A stretch of DNA of 64,000 nucleotides from Nocardioides glacieisoli (GCF_004137245.1 NZ_SDWS01000003.1:310001-374000); one strand, 5' to 3'; positions 1-12,357 are shown, counted from the stretch's first letter. The notes: a model not told the origin generated them from the sequence alone. A program made the numbers and translations.

Positions 1-1095
1 AAGATCGCGCCGTTCGCGGCCGAGGTCGACGAGGAGGCCCGCTACCCCCACGAGGCCGCGGCCGCGCTGCTCGCCTCGGACTTCCACGCGCCCCACGTGC
101 CGGAGGAGTACGGCGGCGCCGGAGCCGACGCGCTCGCCACCGTGCTGGTGATCGAGGAGGTCGCCCGTGCGTGCGTCTCCTCGTCGCTGATCCCGGCGGT
201 CAACAAGCTCGGCTCGCTCCCGGTGCAGATCTCGGGCTCCGAGGAGCTCAAGCAGAAGTACCTCGGAGCGCTCGCCCGCGGCGAGGGCGGCTTCTCCTAC
301 TGCCTCTCCGAGCCGGACGCCGGGTCCGACGCCGGCGGCATGAAGACCCGCGCCGTCCGCGACGGTGACGAGTGGGTGCTCGACGGCGTGAAGCGCTGGA
401 TCACCAACGCCGGTGAGTCGGAGTTCTACACCGTCATGGCCCTCACCGACGCAGACAGGAAGACCCGCGGCGGCATCTCCGCCTTCGTGGTCGAGAAGTC
501 CGACGAGGGCGTCTCGTTCGGCGCCCCCGAGAAGAAGCTCGGCATCAAGGGCTCCCCGACGCGCGAGGTCTACCTCGACAAGGTCCGCATCCCCGCCGAC
601 CGGATGATCGGCGAGGAGGGCACCGGCTTCACGACCGCGATGAAGACCCTCGACCACACCCGCGTCACCATCGCCGCCCAGGCGGTCGGCGTCGCGCAGG
701 GTGCGCTCGACTACGCGCTCGACTACGCCAAGGAGCGCCAGCAGTTCGGCAGGTCGATCTCCGAGTTCCAGGGCCTGCAGTTCATGCTCGCCGACATGGG
801 CATGAAGGTCGAGGCGGCCCGCCAGATGACCTACGCCGCTGCCGGCCGGTCCGAGCGCGGGGAGGACGACCTGACCTTCTTCGGCGCGGCCGCGAAGTGC
901 TTCGCCTCCGACGTCGCGATGGAGGTCACGGTGAACGCCGTTCAGGTGCTCGGCGGCTACGGCTTCACCCGCGACTACCCGGTCGAGCGGATGATGCGCG
1001 ACGCCAAGATCACGCAGATCTACGAGGGCACCAACCAGGTCCAGCGGATCGTGATGGCACGCCAGCTCCTCGCCGGGGTGCAGTCCGAGCTCTGA
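1..1095 (+). CDS. Acyl-CoA dehydrogenase (5' end missing)
   Basis: FAD-dependent acyl-CoA dehydrogenase of beta-oxidation or branched-chain acid breakdown, acting in the cytoplasm. The reading frame is open from base 1, so the N-terminus lies upstream; the GTG at 97 is only an internal valine. Visible family motifs are the substrate/FAD segment ending SEPDAGSDAG, the WITNAG strand, and the C-terminal IYEGTNQVQR, whose Glu is the usual catalytic base. About 364 residues are present, against about 380-400 for the family, so only a short piece is lost. The exact substrate cannot be told from sequence. A second member of the family lies at 59097-60290. Confidence 0.95.
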   Translation, partial: KIAPFAAEVDEEARYPHEAAAALLASDFHAPHVPEEYGGAGADALATVLVIEEVARACVSSSLIPAVNKLGSLPVQISGSEELKQKYLGALARGEGGFSYCLSEPDAGSDAGGMKTRAVRDGDEWVLDGVKRWITNAGESEFYTVMALTDADRKTRGGISAFVVEKSDEGVSFGAPEKKLGIKGSPTREVYLDKVRIPADRMIGEEGTGFTTAMKTLDHTRVTIAAQAVGVAQGALDYALDYAKERQQFGRSISEFQGLQFMLADMGMKVEAARQMTYAAAGRSERGEDDLTFFGAAAKCFASDVAMEVTVNAVQVLGGYGFTRDYPVERMMRDAKITQIYEGTNQVQRIVMARQLLAGVQSEL

Positions 1096-1127
1096 CCGTC
1101 CCGGACCGGCCTCAGCCGGCCGGCCTC

Positions 1128-1547
1128 CTACTGGCCCCGGCGTCGGTAGTCGCCGTTCCCGTGGCCGAACCCATGGGGCGGAGCACAGGCCGTCGGGCCG
1201 CGGCGCGACCGGAGGAACATCAGCGGGAAGATCAGCAGCCAGAACGGTGCGTTGGTGAGCGCGCTGAGCAGGACCAGCACGGCGATGACCGGCAGCAGCG
1301 GGAAGCGGCGGCGAGGCCCGTCGACGCGTGCCCGGGGGCGGGCCTGCGCCGGCGGGTAGGTTACCTGCGGTCGCGGGAGGTCGCTGAACAGCACCGCCAG
1401 GTCGGCGCGGGTCCGCGCCGTCCAGATGGCGTCGAGGCGCTCGTCGTACTCCTCGTGGTCGAGGCGTCCGTCGGCGTAGTGGCCGGCCAGGTCCGCCATC
1501 GCGCGCTCGCGGTCGCTGTCGGCGATCCGCGTCCTGGGGTCGCTCAT
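1128..1547 (-). CDS. DUF1707 membrane protein
   Basis: 139 residues. The N-terminal third is a DUF1707 (SHOCT-like) domain: it begins MSDPRTRIADSDRERAM and contains LAGHYADGRLDHEEYDERL. A basic linker follows, then one or two hydrophobic segments at about residues 84-112. DUF1707 domains are common at the N-terminus of small actinobacterial membrane proteins; their function is unknown. The ATG at 1547 overlaps the padR stop by four bases (ATGA), so the two are translationally coupled and share the padR promoter. By context it may be the target or partner of the PadR regulator. Confidence 0.85.
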   Translation of the reverse strand: MSDPRTRIADSDRERAMADLAGHYADGRLDHEEYDERLDAIWTARTRADLAVLFSDLPRPQVTYPPAQARPRARVDGPRRRFPLLPVIAVLVLLSALTNAPFWLLIFPLMFLRSRRGPTACAPPHGFGHGNGDYRRRGQ

Positions 1548-2191
1548 CGCTCGCCGTCCCGCCCGTCGGCGAGGATGCCGTAGAGACGGCGGCGGGTGTC
1601 GACGAGGGCGTCGAGTGCTGCCTTCTTCTGCTGGTCCGAGCCCTGGGTGGTCAGCTGCCACACCGCGCTGACGACCTGGCCGATCTCGCTCTTGATGTCG
1701 GCCTGGCCGGAGGGCTGGCCGCTGCGCACCGGCTCGTCCTCGGCGCGGGCGAAGGGCGCCCAGACCGACGAGAGCTCGTCGGCGTTCGCCTCGGCCCACG
1801 CGACGCCGGAGTCGGTGAGCCGGATGGTGCGGCGCCCGCGCTCGTCGTCGGACTCCACGAGGCCCTCGTCCTGGAGCTGCTGGATGGTCGGGTAGACCGA
1901 GCCGGGGGAGGGGCGCCACTCGCCGTTGCTCAGCTCGGAGATCTCCTGGATCACCTGGTAGCCGTTGATCGGCTCCTCGGCCGTCCGGGCGCGGTGCAGC
2001 ACGTCGATGATCGCGGTGCGGACGTCACCGCGGCGCACCTTCGGCCCTCGCTGCGGCGCAGGTGCCTGGGCGGCGCCGACGAAGCCGAGGATGTCACCGA
2101 GCCACGGCGGCGGACCGCCGGGGCGACGTCCGTGGCGCGGGCCGTGCCGGTCGTCCTGGGGCCAGTCCGCCCCGGGCCAGGAGTGTCCCAT
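1544..2191 (-). CDS. PadR-family transcriptional regulator
   Basis: 215 residues. A glycine/proline-rich N-terminal tail of about 50 residues precedes the PadR winged helix. The family signature is clear: INGYQVIQEISELS, then SPGSVYPTIQQLQDEGLVES and GRRTIRLTDSG. A C-terminal helical part probably gives dimerisation. I chose the ATG at 2191 because a purine-rich GGGAG site lies about 6 bases upstream; a longer reading to 2278 would run through the operator. PadR proteins usually repress their own operon. The TATCG palindromes at 2222-2248, 31-57 bases before the start, fit autoregulation. First gene of a two-gene operon with DUF1707. Confidence 0.92.
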   Translation of the reverse strand: MGHSWPGADWPQDDRHGPRHGRRPGGPPPWLGDILGFVGAAQAPAPQRGPKVRRGDVRTAIIDVLHRARTAEEPINGYQVIQEISELSNGEWRPSPGSVYPTIQQLQDEGLVESDDERGRRTIRLTDSGVAWAEANADELSSVWAPFARAEDEPVRSGQPSGQADIKSEIGQVVSAVWQLTTQGSDQQKKAALDALVDTRRRLYGILADGRDGER

Positions 2192-2221
2192 GATCGTGCT
2201 CCCTCGAGTCAGTACGTGATG

Positions 2222-2248
2222 TATCGCTGGTCTATCGCGATATATCGT
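2222..2248. promoter_or_regulatory. Candidate PadR operator (overlapping TATCG palindromes)
   Basis: An AT-rich patch in GC-rich DNA contains the perfect palindrome TATCGCGATA (2233-2242), which overlaps a second, CGATATATCG (2238-2247). A third TATCG half-site lies at 2222-2226. It sits just upstream of the PadR start at 2191, where a promoter would be, and no other gene start is near (the LCP gene at 2306-3526 ends here). Autorepression by the adjacent PadR is inferred from the symmetry and position. Confidence 0.7.
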
Positions 2249-2305
2249 GAGCGTACGCCGGCGATGGAGACCGTTCAACCCTCCCGAGCGGAAAGCCGTG
2301 AGTGT

Positions 2306-3526
2306 CTAGCGAGCCCGACCGGTCGGGGTGCAGGCCCGCTTGGGCACCGTGGTGTCGTCGATGATCGCGTTGAAGAGCGCCGGTGCCCGGTCGGGGTCGG
2401 CGATGATCCGGTTCGGGTCGCTGGGGGCCGCGAGGTTCGGCATCGTGCAGGTCTGGCTGTCGCCGGTCATGGCGAGAGCGAAGCGACCGAGGTCGATCGG
2501 GTTCATCCCGTCGTCGATCCTGATGGCGCCCGACGCGGCGTCGTTGATCTTCCAGTAGCGCACCGGGTTGAGGAAGGTCCACGGGCTGAGCGCCTCGTCG
2601 CCGACCCCGCTGATCACCTCGCGCTGGCGGGCGACGCGGTCGAGGTCGCTCAGTGCGGTGACGTAGCGCGAGCGCGAGTAGCCGAGGGCGGTGAGGCCGT
2701 CTACCTGCTGGCAGCCCTTCTTGATGTCGAGGCGGGCGCGGGGGTCCTTCATGTCCTGCTTCGGGCAGATCTCGACACCGCCGAACGCGTCGACGGTGTT
2801 GATGACGCTGCCGAAGCCGAGCTCGACGTAGTGGTCGATGCGGATGCCGGTGAGTGCCTCCACCCGCTCTACGAGCAGGGTCGCCCCACCGCTGGCGAAG
2901 GCGGCATTGATCATCTGCGTGCCACCGTCAGGTGCCTCGACCAGGGTGTCGCGGGGGATCGACATCATCGTGCGGCCGCCCGAGCCGGTGTGCAGCACGA
3001 TGATCGTGTCGGTGTTGGTGCCGCCGCGCTCGGGGGTGTCGAGCGCCTTGCGCTGCGCGGCGCTGAGGTCGTCGGCCTTGTCGGACCCGACGATCAGGTA
3101 GTTGGTGCCCGGCTGGTCGTCAGGGCGCTTGCTGCCGCTCGGCTCGGCGTCTACCTGGTCGATCTGCGTCCAGTGGTAGAGCGGGACGACGACGAGGTAG
3201 GCCACGAAGAGGAGGAGCAGGAGCGGGATCAGGCCGAGCCGCAGGCGGGGGCGCCAGCGGCGCTTCTTCTGCTTCGGAGCCGGGGGCGGGGCGGAGGCCG
3301 CGGCCATCCGGCGGTCGTCCGGCGGCTGCCCGCCACCGCCACGCGCCTCCCGCCGTGCCGCCGGCATCACCCGCGTCTCGTCGGGGCGGTCGGAGGCGGC
3401 TGCGCCCTGGGTCGGCACCCGCTGCGTCGAGTCGGACGGCGGGGACTGGGACTTGCCCCCGTAGAGCCAGTCGTACTCCGGCGTTCCCTTCTCGGGCATC
3501 CCGGAGCCCTGCGGACGATCAGCCAT
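2306..3526 (-). CDS. LytR-CpsA-Psr (LCP) family protein
   Basis: 406 residues. LCP proteins move undecaprenyl-linked polymers (teichoic acids, arabinogalactan or similar) onto peptidoglycan at the outer face of the membrane. The layout is a long disordered, basic cytoplasmic tail (1-95), one membrane helix (about 97-117) and an extracellular LCP domain. The domain contains GTNTDTIIVLHTG, the phosphate-binding Arg/Asp of SIPRDT, and the YSRSRY and DLDRVARQ segments. The ATG at 3526 is the only good start before the divergent thioesterase gene, whose promoter lies just across. A paralogue at 4758-6296 suggests two attachment substrates. Confidence 0.9.
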   Translation of the reverse strand: MADRPQGSGMPEKGTPEYDWLYGGKSQSPPSDSTQRVPTQGAAASDRPDETRVMPAARREARGGGGQPPDDRRMAAASAPPPAPKQKKRRWRPRLRLGLIPLLLLLFVAYLVVVPLYHWTQIDQVDAEPSGSKRPDDQPGTNYLIVGSDKADDLSAAQRKALDTPERGGTNTDTIIVLHTGSGGRTMMSIPRDTLVEAPDGGTQMINAAFASGGATLLVERVEALTGIRIDHYVELGFGSVINTVDAFGGVEICPKQDMKDPRARLDIKKGCQQVDGLTALGYSRSRYVTALSDLDRVARQREVISGVGDEALSPWTFLNPVRYWKINDAASGAIRIDDGMNPIDLGRFALAMTGDSQTCTMPNLAAPSDPNRIIADPDRAPALFNAIIDDTTVPKRACTPTGRAR

Positions 3527-3551
3527 GAGAGGGAACGCTACCGTGCGGTGC

Positions 3552-4049
3552 GTGAGTGAGAGCCGCACCACGTCGTACAGCCGGGTGAGCCTCGGCATCA
3601 TCGCCTCGGGCACCGAGGCCAACCTGCTCGGCAACGTCCACGGCGGCGACATCATGAAGCTCGCCGACACCACCGCCGGTGCGGTCGCCTACCGCCACAG
3701 CGGCGGTCCCGCGGTCACGGCCGCGATGGACGAGATGACCTTCCTGGAGCCGGTCCACGTCGGCGACATCATCACGACCTACGCCCAGGTCAACTGGGCC
3801 GGCACCTCGTCGATGGAGATCGGGGTGCGGGTCGAGGCGCAGCCGTGGGGCGACGCCGCCGACGCGCCGCTGCACGTCGCGAGTGCCTACTTCGTGTTCG
3901 TCGCGATCGACGAGGACGGCCGCTCGCGCCGGGTCCCGCCGCTGCAGACCGAGACCGACAGTGACGTACGCCGCCAGCGCGAGGCGGAGATCCGGCGCGC
4001 GCACCGGCTCGCCCGGAAGACCGAGATCGACCGGGGCCGCGAGGAGTGA
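3552..4049 (+). CDS. Hotdog-fold acyl-CoA thioesterase
   Basis: 165 residues, a single hotdog domain of the acyl-CoA hydrolase (YciA/BACH) type. It contains the classic GNVHGGDIMKLADTTAG helix with the catalytic Asp, followed by MDEMTFLEPVHVGD. It would cleave CoA thioesters in the cytoplasm; chain length cannot be read. I chose GTG 3552 because TACCGT (3539-3544) ends 7 bases before it, the leaderless pattern repeated through the window. An in-frame GTG at 3543 with a purine-rich AGAGGGA site, or the ATG at 3525, are alternatives. Divergent from the LCP gene and followed 7 bases later by a GNAT gene. Confidence 0.88.
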   Translation: MSESRTTSYSRVSLGIIASGTEANLLGNVHGGDIMKLADTTAGAVAYRHSGGPAVTAAMDEMTFLEPVHVGDIITTYAQVNWAGTSSMEIGVRVEAQPWGDAADAPLHVASAYFVFVAIDEDGRSRRVPPLQTETDSDVRRQREAEIRRAHRLARKTEIDRGREE

Positions 4050-4056
4050 GCGCGAA

Positions 4057-4668
4057 GTGAGCGACTGGCGGCAGGCGCGGACCGCGCGCCTGTGGCTCGA
4101 CGAGCCGGTCGAGGGCGATGCCGACGCGCTCTTCGCGATCCACAGCGACCCGGCGTCCTGGCGGCACTTCCCCTCGGGACTGGTCACCGATCCCGCGGCG
4201 GGCGCGACGATGGTCGGAGCGAGCCGGCGACGCTTCGAGCGCGACGGACTCGCCTACTGGTCGGTGCGCGACGCCGACGGCGGGCCGGCCGTCGGTCGCG
4301 GCGGGTGCATGGTCCCGGACGAGGCCCTAGGGATCGACGGGGGCGGTCGCGGCTGGTGGAACCTCTACTACCGCTTCGACCAGCGGGTGCTCGGCCGCGG
4401 CTACGCCGCGGAGATGGGGAGGGCCGCGCTCGACGCGGCCCACGAGGTCGCCCCCGAGCGCCCCGTCCTGGCCTTCCTGCTCGAGCACAACGTCGCGTCG
4501 CGGAGAACGGCGGAAAAGGTCGGCCTGCGCCTGGTCTGGCGCGGGCCCGACGACGGCAACCCCGACCCCGACGCCGTACGCCTCGTGTTCCTCGACCGGG
4601 AGCCGGACGACCTGTTCGTGGCCGAGGTGGCCTCCGAGGGGTGGGACGCGGAGCGGAACGTCTGCTGA
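4057..4668 (+). CDS. GNAT-family N-acetyltransferase
   Basis: 203 residues with the RimJ/RimL-like GNAT layout: an N-terminal LWLDEPVEGDADALFAIHSD segment, the acetyl-CoA-binding region around RVLGRGYAAEMGRAALD, and the LEHNVASRRTAEKVGLRLV helix typical of the C-terminal half. The start is GTG 4057, supported by a GAGGAG site about 10 bases upstream. It directly follows the thioesterase with a 7-base gap, so the two are probably co-transcribed. The acceptor substrate (protein N-terminus, amino acid or small amine) is unknown. Confidence 0.85.
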   Translation: MSDWRQARTARLWLDEPVEGDADALFAIHSDPASWRHFPSGLVTDPAAGATMVGASRRRFERDGLAYWSVRDADGGPAVGRGGCMVPDEALGIDGGGRGWWNLYYRFDQRVLGRGYAAEMGRAALDAAHEVAPERPVLAFLLEHNVASRRTAEKVGLRLVWRGPDDGNPDPDAVRLVFLDREPDDLFVAEVASEGWDAERNVC

Positions 4669-4695
4669 CCTGCTGGCCACGGCGCGTCGCACACG

Positions 4696-4730
4696 GGTGT
4701 GACGGGTGTGACTGGTGATACTGGTCGGGC
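4696..4730 (+). promoter_or_regulatory. 9-bp tandem repeats upstream of LCP gene
   Basis: Direct repeats with a 9-bp period: GGTGTGACG (4696), GGTGTGACT (4705), GGTGATACT (4714), then the weaker GGTCGGGCT (4723). They end about 28 bases before the LCP start at 4758 and are followed by TGACTTCCCCCA. The same unit and the same C-rich tail recur before the amidase gene at 13267. Tandem direct repeats of this sort are typical of OmpR-family response regulators. Which regulator binds is not known; MtrA is encoded in this window and is one candidate. Confidence 0.55.
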
Positions 4731-4757
4731 TGACTTCCCCCAGCTGAAAGGCCCCCG

Positions 4758-6296
4758 ATGCCGCCCGCCACACCCTCCGGGGCGCACCAGATGCGGTTCA
4801 CCACGCTCGACCGTGCGCAACGCGTCCGGTTCCGTCGCGCGGTGACGCTGATGCTGATGACGCTCGTGCTCCCGGGGTCTGCCCAGCTCGTCTCGGGCAA
4901 CCGGCGCACCGGCCGGATCGCGCTGCGCACCTGGGCGACGCTGGTCGTCCTGGGCCTCGGCACGCTGGTGGCGTCGTTCTTCTTCCACGGCGTGGCGTTC
5001 TGGGCCGGCACCAACACGATGGTGCTCCAGGGGCTGCGGATCGCCCTGATGGTCCTCGCCGTCGGCTGGGCCTACCTCTTCGTCGACGCGTGGCGGCTCG
5101 GCCAGCCCCTCTCCCTCCGGCGGCAGCACCGGCTGGCGATCGTGGGCGTCAACGGCTTCCTGTGCTTCAGCGTCGCCGGCGCGCTGCTCTTCGGTGCGCA
5201 CGTGGTCGGCGTGCAGCGCGACTTCATGATCTCGATGTTCGGCAACGGCACGGCGGTCGGCGCCCACCAGGGCCGGTACAACGTCCTGCTGATGGGCGGC
5301 GACGCCGGCGCGGGCCGCTGGGGACTGCGACCCGACTCGATGACGGTCGCCAGCATCGACGCCGAGACCGGCAAGACGGTGCTGATCTCGCTGCCGCGCA
5401 ACATGCAGAACTTCCCGTTCGCCGAGGGCTCGGTGATGGCCGAGCAGTTCCCCGACGGCTTCGACGAGGAGGGGATGTACCTCAACGGCCTCGCCACTTG
5501 GGCGCTCGACCACGCAGCGCTCTTCAAGGGCTCGAAGAACCCGGGCGTGGACGCCACGATCCAGGGCGTCGAGGGCATCACCGGCCTGAAGATGAACTAC
5601 TGGGCGATGGTGAACCTCGAGGGGTTCAAGGACCTCGTCGACGCGGTCGGCGGGGTCGAGCTCAACGTGCGCCAGAAGATTCCCGTCGGCCTCCCGAGCG
5701 ACTCGTTCTTCCACTACATCGAGCCGGGCAAGCGCACGCTCAACGGTGCGGACACGCTCTGGTTCGCCCGGGCCCGCTACGACTCCGACGACTACTCCCG
5801 CATGGCGCGGCAGAAGTGCGTGATGGGTGCCATGCTGCAGCAGGTCAGCCCGCAGACGGCCGTGACGAACTTCCAGAAGATCGCCCGGGCGAGCGAGGCG
5901 ATGGTCTCCACCGACATCCCGCGCGGCGAGGTGGACACCTTCGTCGACCTGGCGCTCAAGGCCAGGAACCAGAAGATCGCGACGCTGTCGCTCGTCCCGC
6001 CGATGATCAACACCGCCAATCCCGACATCGCGCTCGTACAGCAGAAGGTGGCCGCCGCCATCGCCAGGGCCGAGGGCGTCAAGCCTCCCGCGCAGGAGAC
6101 TGCCGAGGCCGCGCCCGCCGAGGAGGCACCTCCGACGGAGGCACCCGCGACGGACGCGCCCGCGGAGGAGACGCCCGCCGCGAAGCCGTCGCCGCCCGCG
6201 CCTGTGGCCCCCCAGTCCGTCACCGGTGGTTCGGTCGGCTCGATGGCCGAGGGCTACGCGGCCAACGAGTCGGAGGACCTCGGCGCGGTGTGCTGA
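4758..6296 (+). CDS. LytR-CpsA-Psr (LCP) family protein
   Basis: 512 residues. After a short basic N-terminus there are several hydrophobic segments (about residues 30-50, 60-85, 92-112 and 125-150), more than the single helix of classic LCP proteins. The extracellular LCP domain follows, with LRPDSMTVASID, LISLPRNMQNFP, WFARARYDSDDYSRMARQ and a VNLEGFKDLVDAVGGV core. The C-terminus is a Pro/Ala/Glu-rich low-complexity tail (about 440-490). The likely role is transfer of a lipid-linked glycan to peptidoglycan. It heads the galactan and export cluster, so that polymer is the natural candidate substrate. ATG 4758 has a weak GAAAG site upstream. Confidence 0.88.
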   Translation: MPPATPSGAHQMRFTTLDRAQRVRFRRAVTLMLMTLVLPGSAQLVSGNRRTGRIALRTWATLVVLGLGTLVASFFFHGVAFWAGTNTMVLQGLRIALMVLAVGWAYLFVDAWRLGQPLSLRRQHRLAIVGVNGFLCFSVAGALLFGAHVVGVQRDFMISMFGNGTAVGAHQGRYNVLLMGGDAGAGRWGLRPDSMTVASIDAETGKTVLISLPRNMQNFPFAEGSVMAEQFPDGFDEEGMYLNGLATWALDHAALFKGSKNPGVDATIQGVEGITGLKMNYWAMVNLEGFKDLVDAVGGVELNVRQKIPVGLPSDSFFHYIEPGKRTLNGADTLWFARARYDSDDYSRMARQKCVMGAMLQQVSPQTAVTNFQKIARASEAMVSTDIPRGEVDTFVDLALKARNQKIATLSLVPPMINTANPDIALVQQKVAAAIARAEGVKPPAQETAEAAPAEEAPPTEAPATDAPAEETPAAKPSPPAPVAPQSVTGGSVGSMAEGYAANESEDLGAVC

Positions 6297-6346
6297 GCGC
6301 GACGCCCGGGACGGCCGTCCCTCGCCCGGCCCCTAGGGTGTACGCC

Positions 6347-7276
6347 GTGAGCACCGGACCACTGCCCCGCATCGTCGCGGTCGTGGTCACCTTCAACCGG
6401 CTCGGCCTGCTGCAGAAGCTGGTCGATCGCCTCGGCGAGATCGACGGGCTGGGCGAGGTGCTCGTGGTCGACAACGCGTCGTCCGACGGCACGGGGGAGT
6501 GGCTCGACGTGCGCGGCCACACCGGCGAGATCCCGCTGCGCTCGCGCACCCTGACCACCAACCGCGGCGGCGCGGGCGGCTTCCACGACGGGTTGGCCTG
6601 GGCCATCGACCGCGAGGCCGACCTGGTCTGGCTGATGGACGACGACGGCCTGCCCGACCCCGACTGCCTCGAGCGGCTGCTCGAGGAGGCCGACAACCTC
6701 GACTTCTGGGGACCGCTCGTCGTGGACGAGGCCGACCCGAGCCGGCTGGTGTTCCCGATCCGCCTCCCCGGCGGCACCCGCGTGGTGCACGCCGTCGAGG
6801 ACGTACGGAAGGCCGCGAAGGACGATCGGATCGACGGCATCGTGATCCCGTTCAACGGCGTGCTCGTCACGAAGGAGCTCGTCGACCGGATCGGCCTGCC
6901 GCGCGAGGAGTTCTTCATCTGGGGCGACGACCACGAGTACCGGCTGCGTGCCGAGGAGGCCGGCGCGCGCGTCGCCACCGTCGTGACCGCGACGGTGCGG
7001 CACCCCAGCGTCGGCAACCTCGGGACACCGATGATGTTCGGCCGCACGACCTACAACGACTCGCCGAGCGACCTGAAGCACTACTGCATGGCCCGCAACA
7101 ACCTGGTCAACCTCCGCGACTACCGCGGCCCGCTCCACGCCGCCGCGTTCGTCGTGAAGACCGCGTGGTTCTACACCTTCACCCGGCCCAGCCTGGCCCG
7201 GCTGCGGCTGAGCCTGCGGGCGATGCGGGCCGGCATCGCCGGCGACTACGAGGGGCACCGGAGGTACCTGTCGTGA
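6347..7276 (+). CDS. GT2 galactofuranosyltransferase, GlfT1-like
   Basis: 309 residues, a GT-A fold family 2 glycosyltransferase. It begins with the nucleotide-binding strand VAVVVTFNRLGLLQKLVDRL and VVDNASSDGTGEW. It carries GGAGGFHDGLAWA, characteristic of the GlfT1/GlfT2 group, and the metal-binding DDD in WLMDDDGLPDPDC. GlfT1 adds the first galactofuranose residues to the polyprenyl-linked acceptor at the inner membrane face. GTG 6347 is chosen because TAGGGT (6334-6339) ends 7 bases before it, a leaderless promoter. Its stop overlaps the next glycosyltransferase start (GTGA), so the two are coupled. Confidence 0.85.
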   Translation: MSTGPLPRIVAVVVTFNRLGLLQKLVDRLGEIDGLGEVLVVDNASSDGTGEWLDVRGHTGEIPLRSRTLTTNRGGAGGFHDGLAWAIDREADLVWLMDDDGLPDPDCLERLLEEADNLDFWGPLVVDEADPSRLVFPIRLPGGTRVVHAVEDVRKAAKDDRIDGIVIPFNGVLVTKELVDRIGLPREEFFIWGDDHEYRLRAEEAGARVATVVTATVRHPSVGNLGTPMMFGRTTYNDSPSDLKHYCMARNNLVNLRDYRGPLHAAAFVVKTAWFYTFTRPSLARLRLSLRAMRAGIAGDYEGHRRYLS

Positions 7277-8184
7277 CCCGCGAGAGCGTCGCGGTCGTGG
7301 TCGTCACCCACAACCGCGCCGACCTGCTCGTCCGCATGCTCGACGGGCTGGCGGCGCAGACGCACGCACCCGACGCGGTCATCGTCGTCGACAACGGGAG
7401 CACCGACCACACCGCCGACGTGCTCGCGCAGCGGGTCGCTCGCGGTGACCTGCCGCTCGAGGTGATCGCCCAGGACAACGTCGGCGGGGCCGGCGGGTTC
7501 CACCGCGGCGCGCGTGCGGCGTACGACCACGGCTACGACCGCACCTGGCTGGTCGACGACGACGTGGTCCCCGCCCCCGGCTGCCTGGCGGCGCTGATGG
7601 CCGTGGACGAGGACTGCCTGATCGCCGTGCGCGAGGACCTGGCCGGGGTGCTCGCCGAGAAGGCCGCGATCGAGTTCGACCTCCGCAACCCGCTCGCGAT
7701 CCGGCCGAAGCGGTCGTCGGTCGACTCGACCTACGCCGACCGCGCCTCGATGCCGGCCCTGGTCGAGGTGCAGAACGTCGCCTTCGAGGGCTTCCTCGTG
7801 CGCCGCAGCGTCGTCGAGGAGATCGGCTTCCCCGACCCCGCCTTCTTCATCTTCTACGACGACGTCGACTTCGCCGTGCGCGCGCGGGAGACCGGTCGCA
7901 AGGTCTGGGCGGTCCGCGACGCCGTCCTCGTCCGCCAGCTCGACTTCAACCAGCAGCACGACCTGTCGGGCTGGAAGGGCTTCTACATGTACCGCAACCT
8001 CTTCGTGGTGCACCTGCGCCACGGGGAGAACGTGCTGGTCCGGCTCAAGCCGTGGCTGATCACGCTGGCCGTGGTGGTGCTCAGCCCGCTGCGCGGCGGA
8101 CGAGCCGAGGCCAGCAACGTGATCCGGGCCATGGCCTCCGCGCGGGGCATGCGCCGCGTGTCGGGACCGGCCCGTCCCCCTCGC

Positions 8185-8187
<3 letters not shown>
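7273..8187 (+). CDS. GT2 galactofuranosyltransferase, GlfT1-like paralogue
   Basis: 304 residues and a clear paralogue of the preceding gene. It has VAVVVVTHNRADLLVRMLDG, VIVVDNGSTD, NVGGAGGFHRGARAA and the metal site LVDDDVVPAPG. The acceptor-side motif FYDDVDFAVRARETG lies near residue 195, and the C-terminus is rich in Arg and hydrophobic residues, fitting membrane association. Two GlfT1-like enzymes side by side may add successive residues or act on different acceptors. GTG 7273 overlaps the previous stop by four bases. The last codon, TAG (8185-8187), is part of a TAGACT that may serve as the -10 box for glf. Confidence 0.83.
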
Positions 8188-11430
<3,243 letters not shown>

Positions 11431-11438
<8 letters not shown>

Positions 11439-12357
11439 GCGGCTCGTGAGCTCGACGCCCGCAGAGCCGGCACGGCGTACGCTCAGCGAGCTCGAGTCCC
11501 TGCCCCTGGCGCCGCCAGCGGCGACGGGGCTCCGCGAGGTCGTCCGCCGCCGTTACCTGCTGGGGATGCTGGTCCGCAACACCATCCAGTCCCGCTACCA
11601 GGGGACCGTGCTCGGATGGCTCTGGAGCTACCTGCAGCCGGCCATCCGCTTCTGCATGTTCTACTTCCTCTTCCAGGTGATGATCGGCCGCGGGGAAGGG
11701 ACGATCGAGAACTTCGCGATCCACCTGTTCGCGGGGATGGTGATGGTCCACTTCTTCACCGAGACCTTCAACGGCGGCACGCAGTCGCTCGTGCAGAACC
11801 GTTCGCTGATCACCAAGCTGCCGGTGCCGCGCGAGATGTTCCCGGTGGCGAGGATGCTCGTGGCCGCGTGGCACACCATCCCGATGATCATCATCCTGCT
11901 GGTGCCCTGCATCGCGCTGGGCTGGAGGCCCGACCTCGTCGGGATGGCGGCCGCCCTGCTGGGGTTCAGCCTGGCCGCGGCCCTGGGTCTCGCGCTGGGA
12001 CTCGTCTTCAGCGTCGGCAACGTCTTCATGCGCGACGTCAGCAAGATCGCCCAGACCCTCACCCAGTTCGTCACCTTCAGCGTCCCGATGATGTATCCCT
12101 TCACGCTGGTCGACACGCGCTTCGGTGGCGACGTGGCGAACTACTACCTCGCGAACCCGATGGCCGAGGCCGTGCTGCTCATCCAGCGTGGATTCTGGAT
12201 CGGTACGACGGCCGACCCGGAGGCGACGGCGGCCGTGCACATGCCTGACCACCTCTTCACGCGGGGGCTCATCATGCTCGCGGTGTCGCTGGTCCTCCTC
12301 GTGCTCGCCCAGCGCGTCTTCGCGCGGCTCGAGGCCAAGGTCCCGGAGCGCCTCTGA
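11431..12357 (+). CDS. ABC-2 polysaccharide export permease (Wzm type)
   Basis: 308 residues with about six membrane helices. The N-terminal RYLLGMLVRNTIQSRYQGTV and LGWLWSYLQP segment is the hallmark of ABC-2 O-antigen/teichoic-acid/galactan exporters. The FAGMVMVHFFTETF and MMYPFTLV segments follow in later helices. It would flip the lipid-linked polymer to the outer face, as Rv3783-like proteins are proposed to do for mycobacterial galactan. Three starts lie together (GTG 11425, ATG 11428, ATG 11431); the last gives the best spacing to AGG. It overlaps glfT2 at the front and its ATPase at the back. Confidence 0.92.

Noticed and set aside
97..99. GTG at 97 as the start of the first acyl-CoA dehydrogenase
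   Set aside because: The frame stays open and family-like from base 1, with helix residues expected before the PEEYGG motif, so the gene begins upstream of the window.
4696..4730. Start of a CRISPR array
   Set aside because: The 9-base units are adjacent with no spacers, degenerate quickly and lie in a promoter position.
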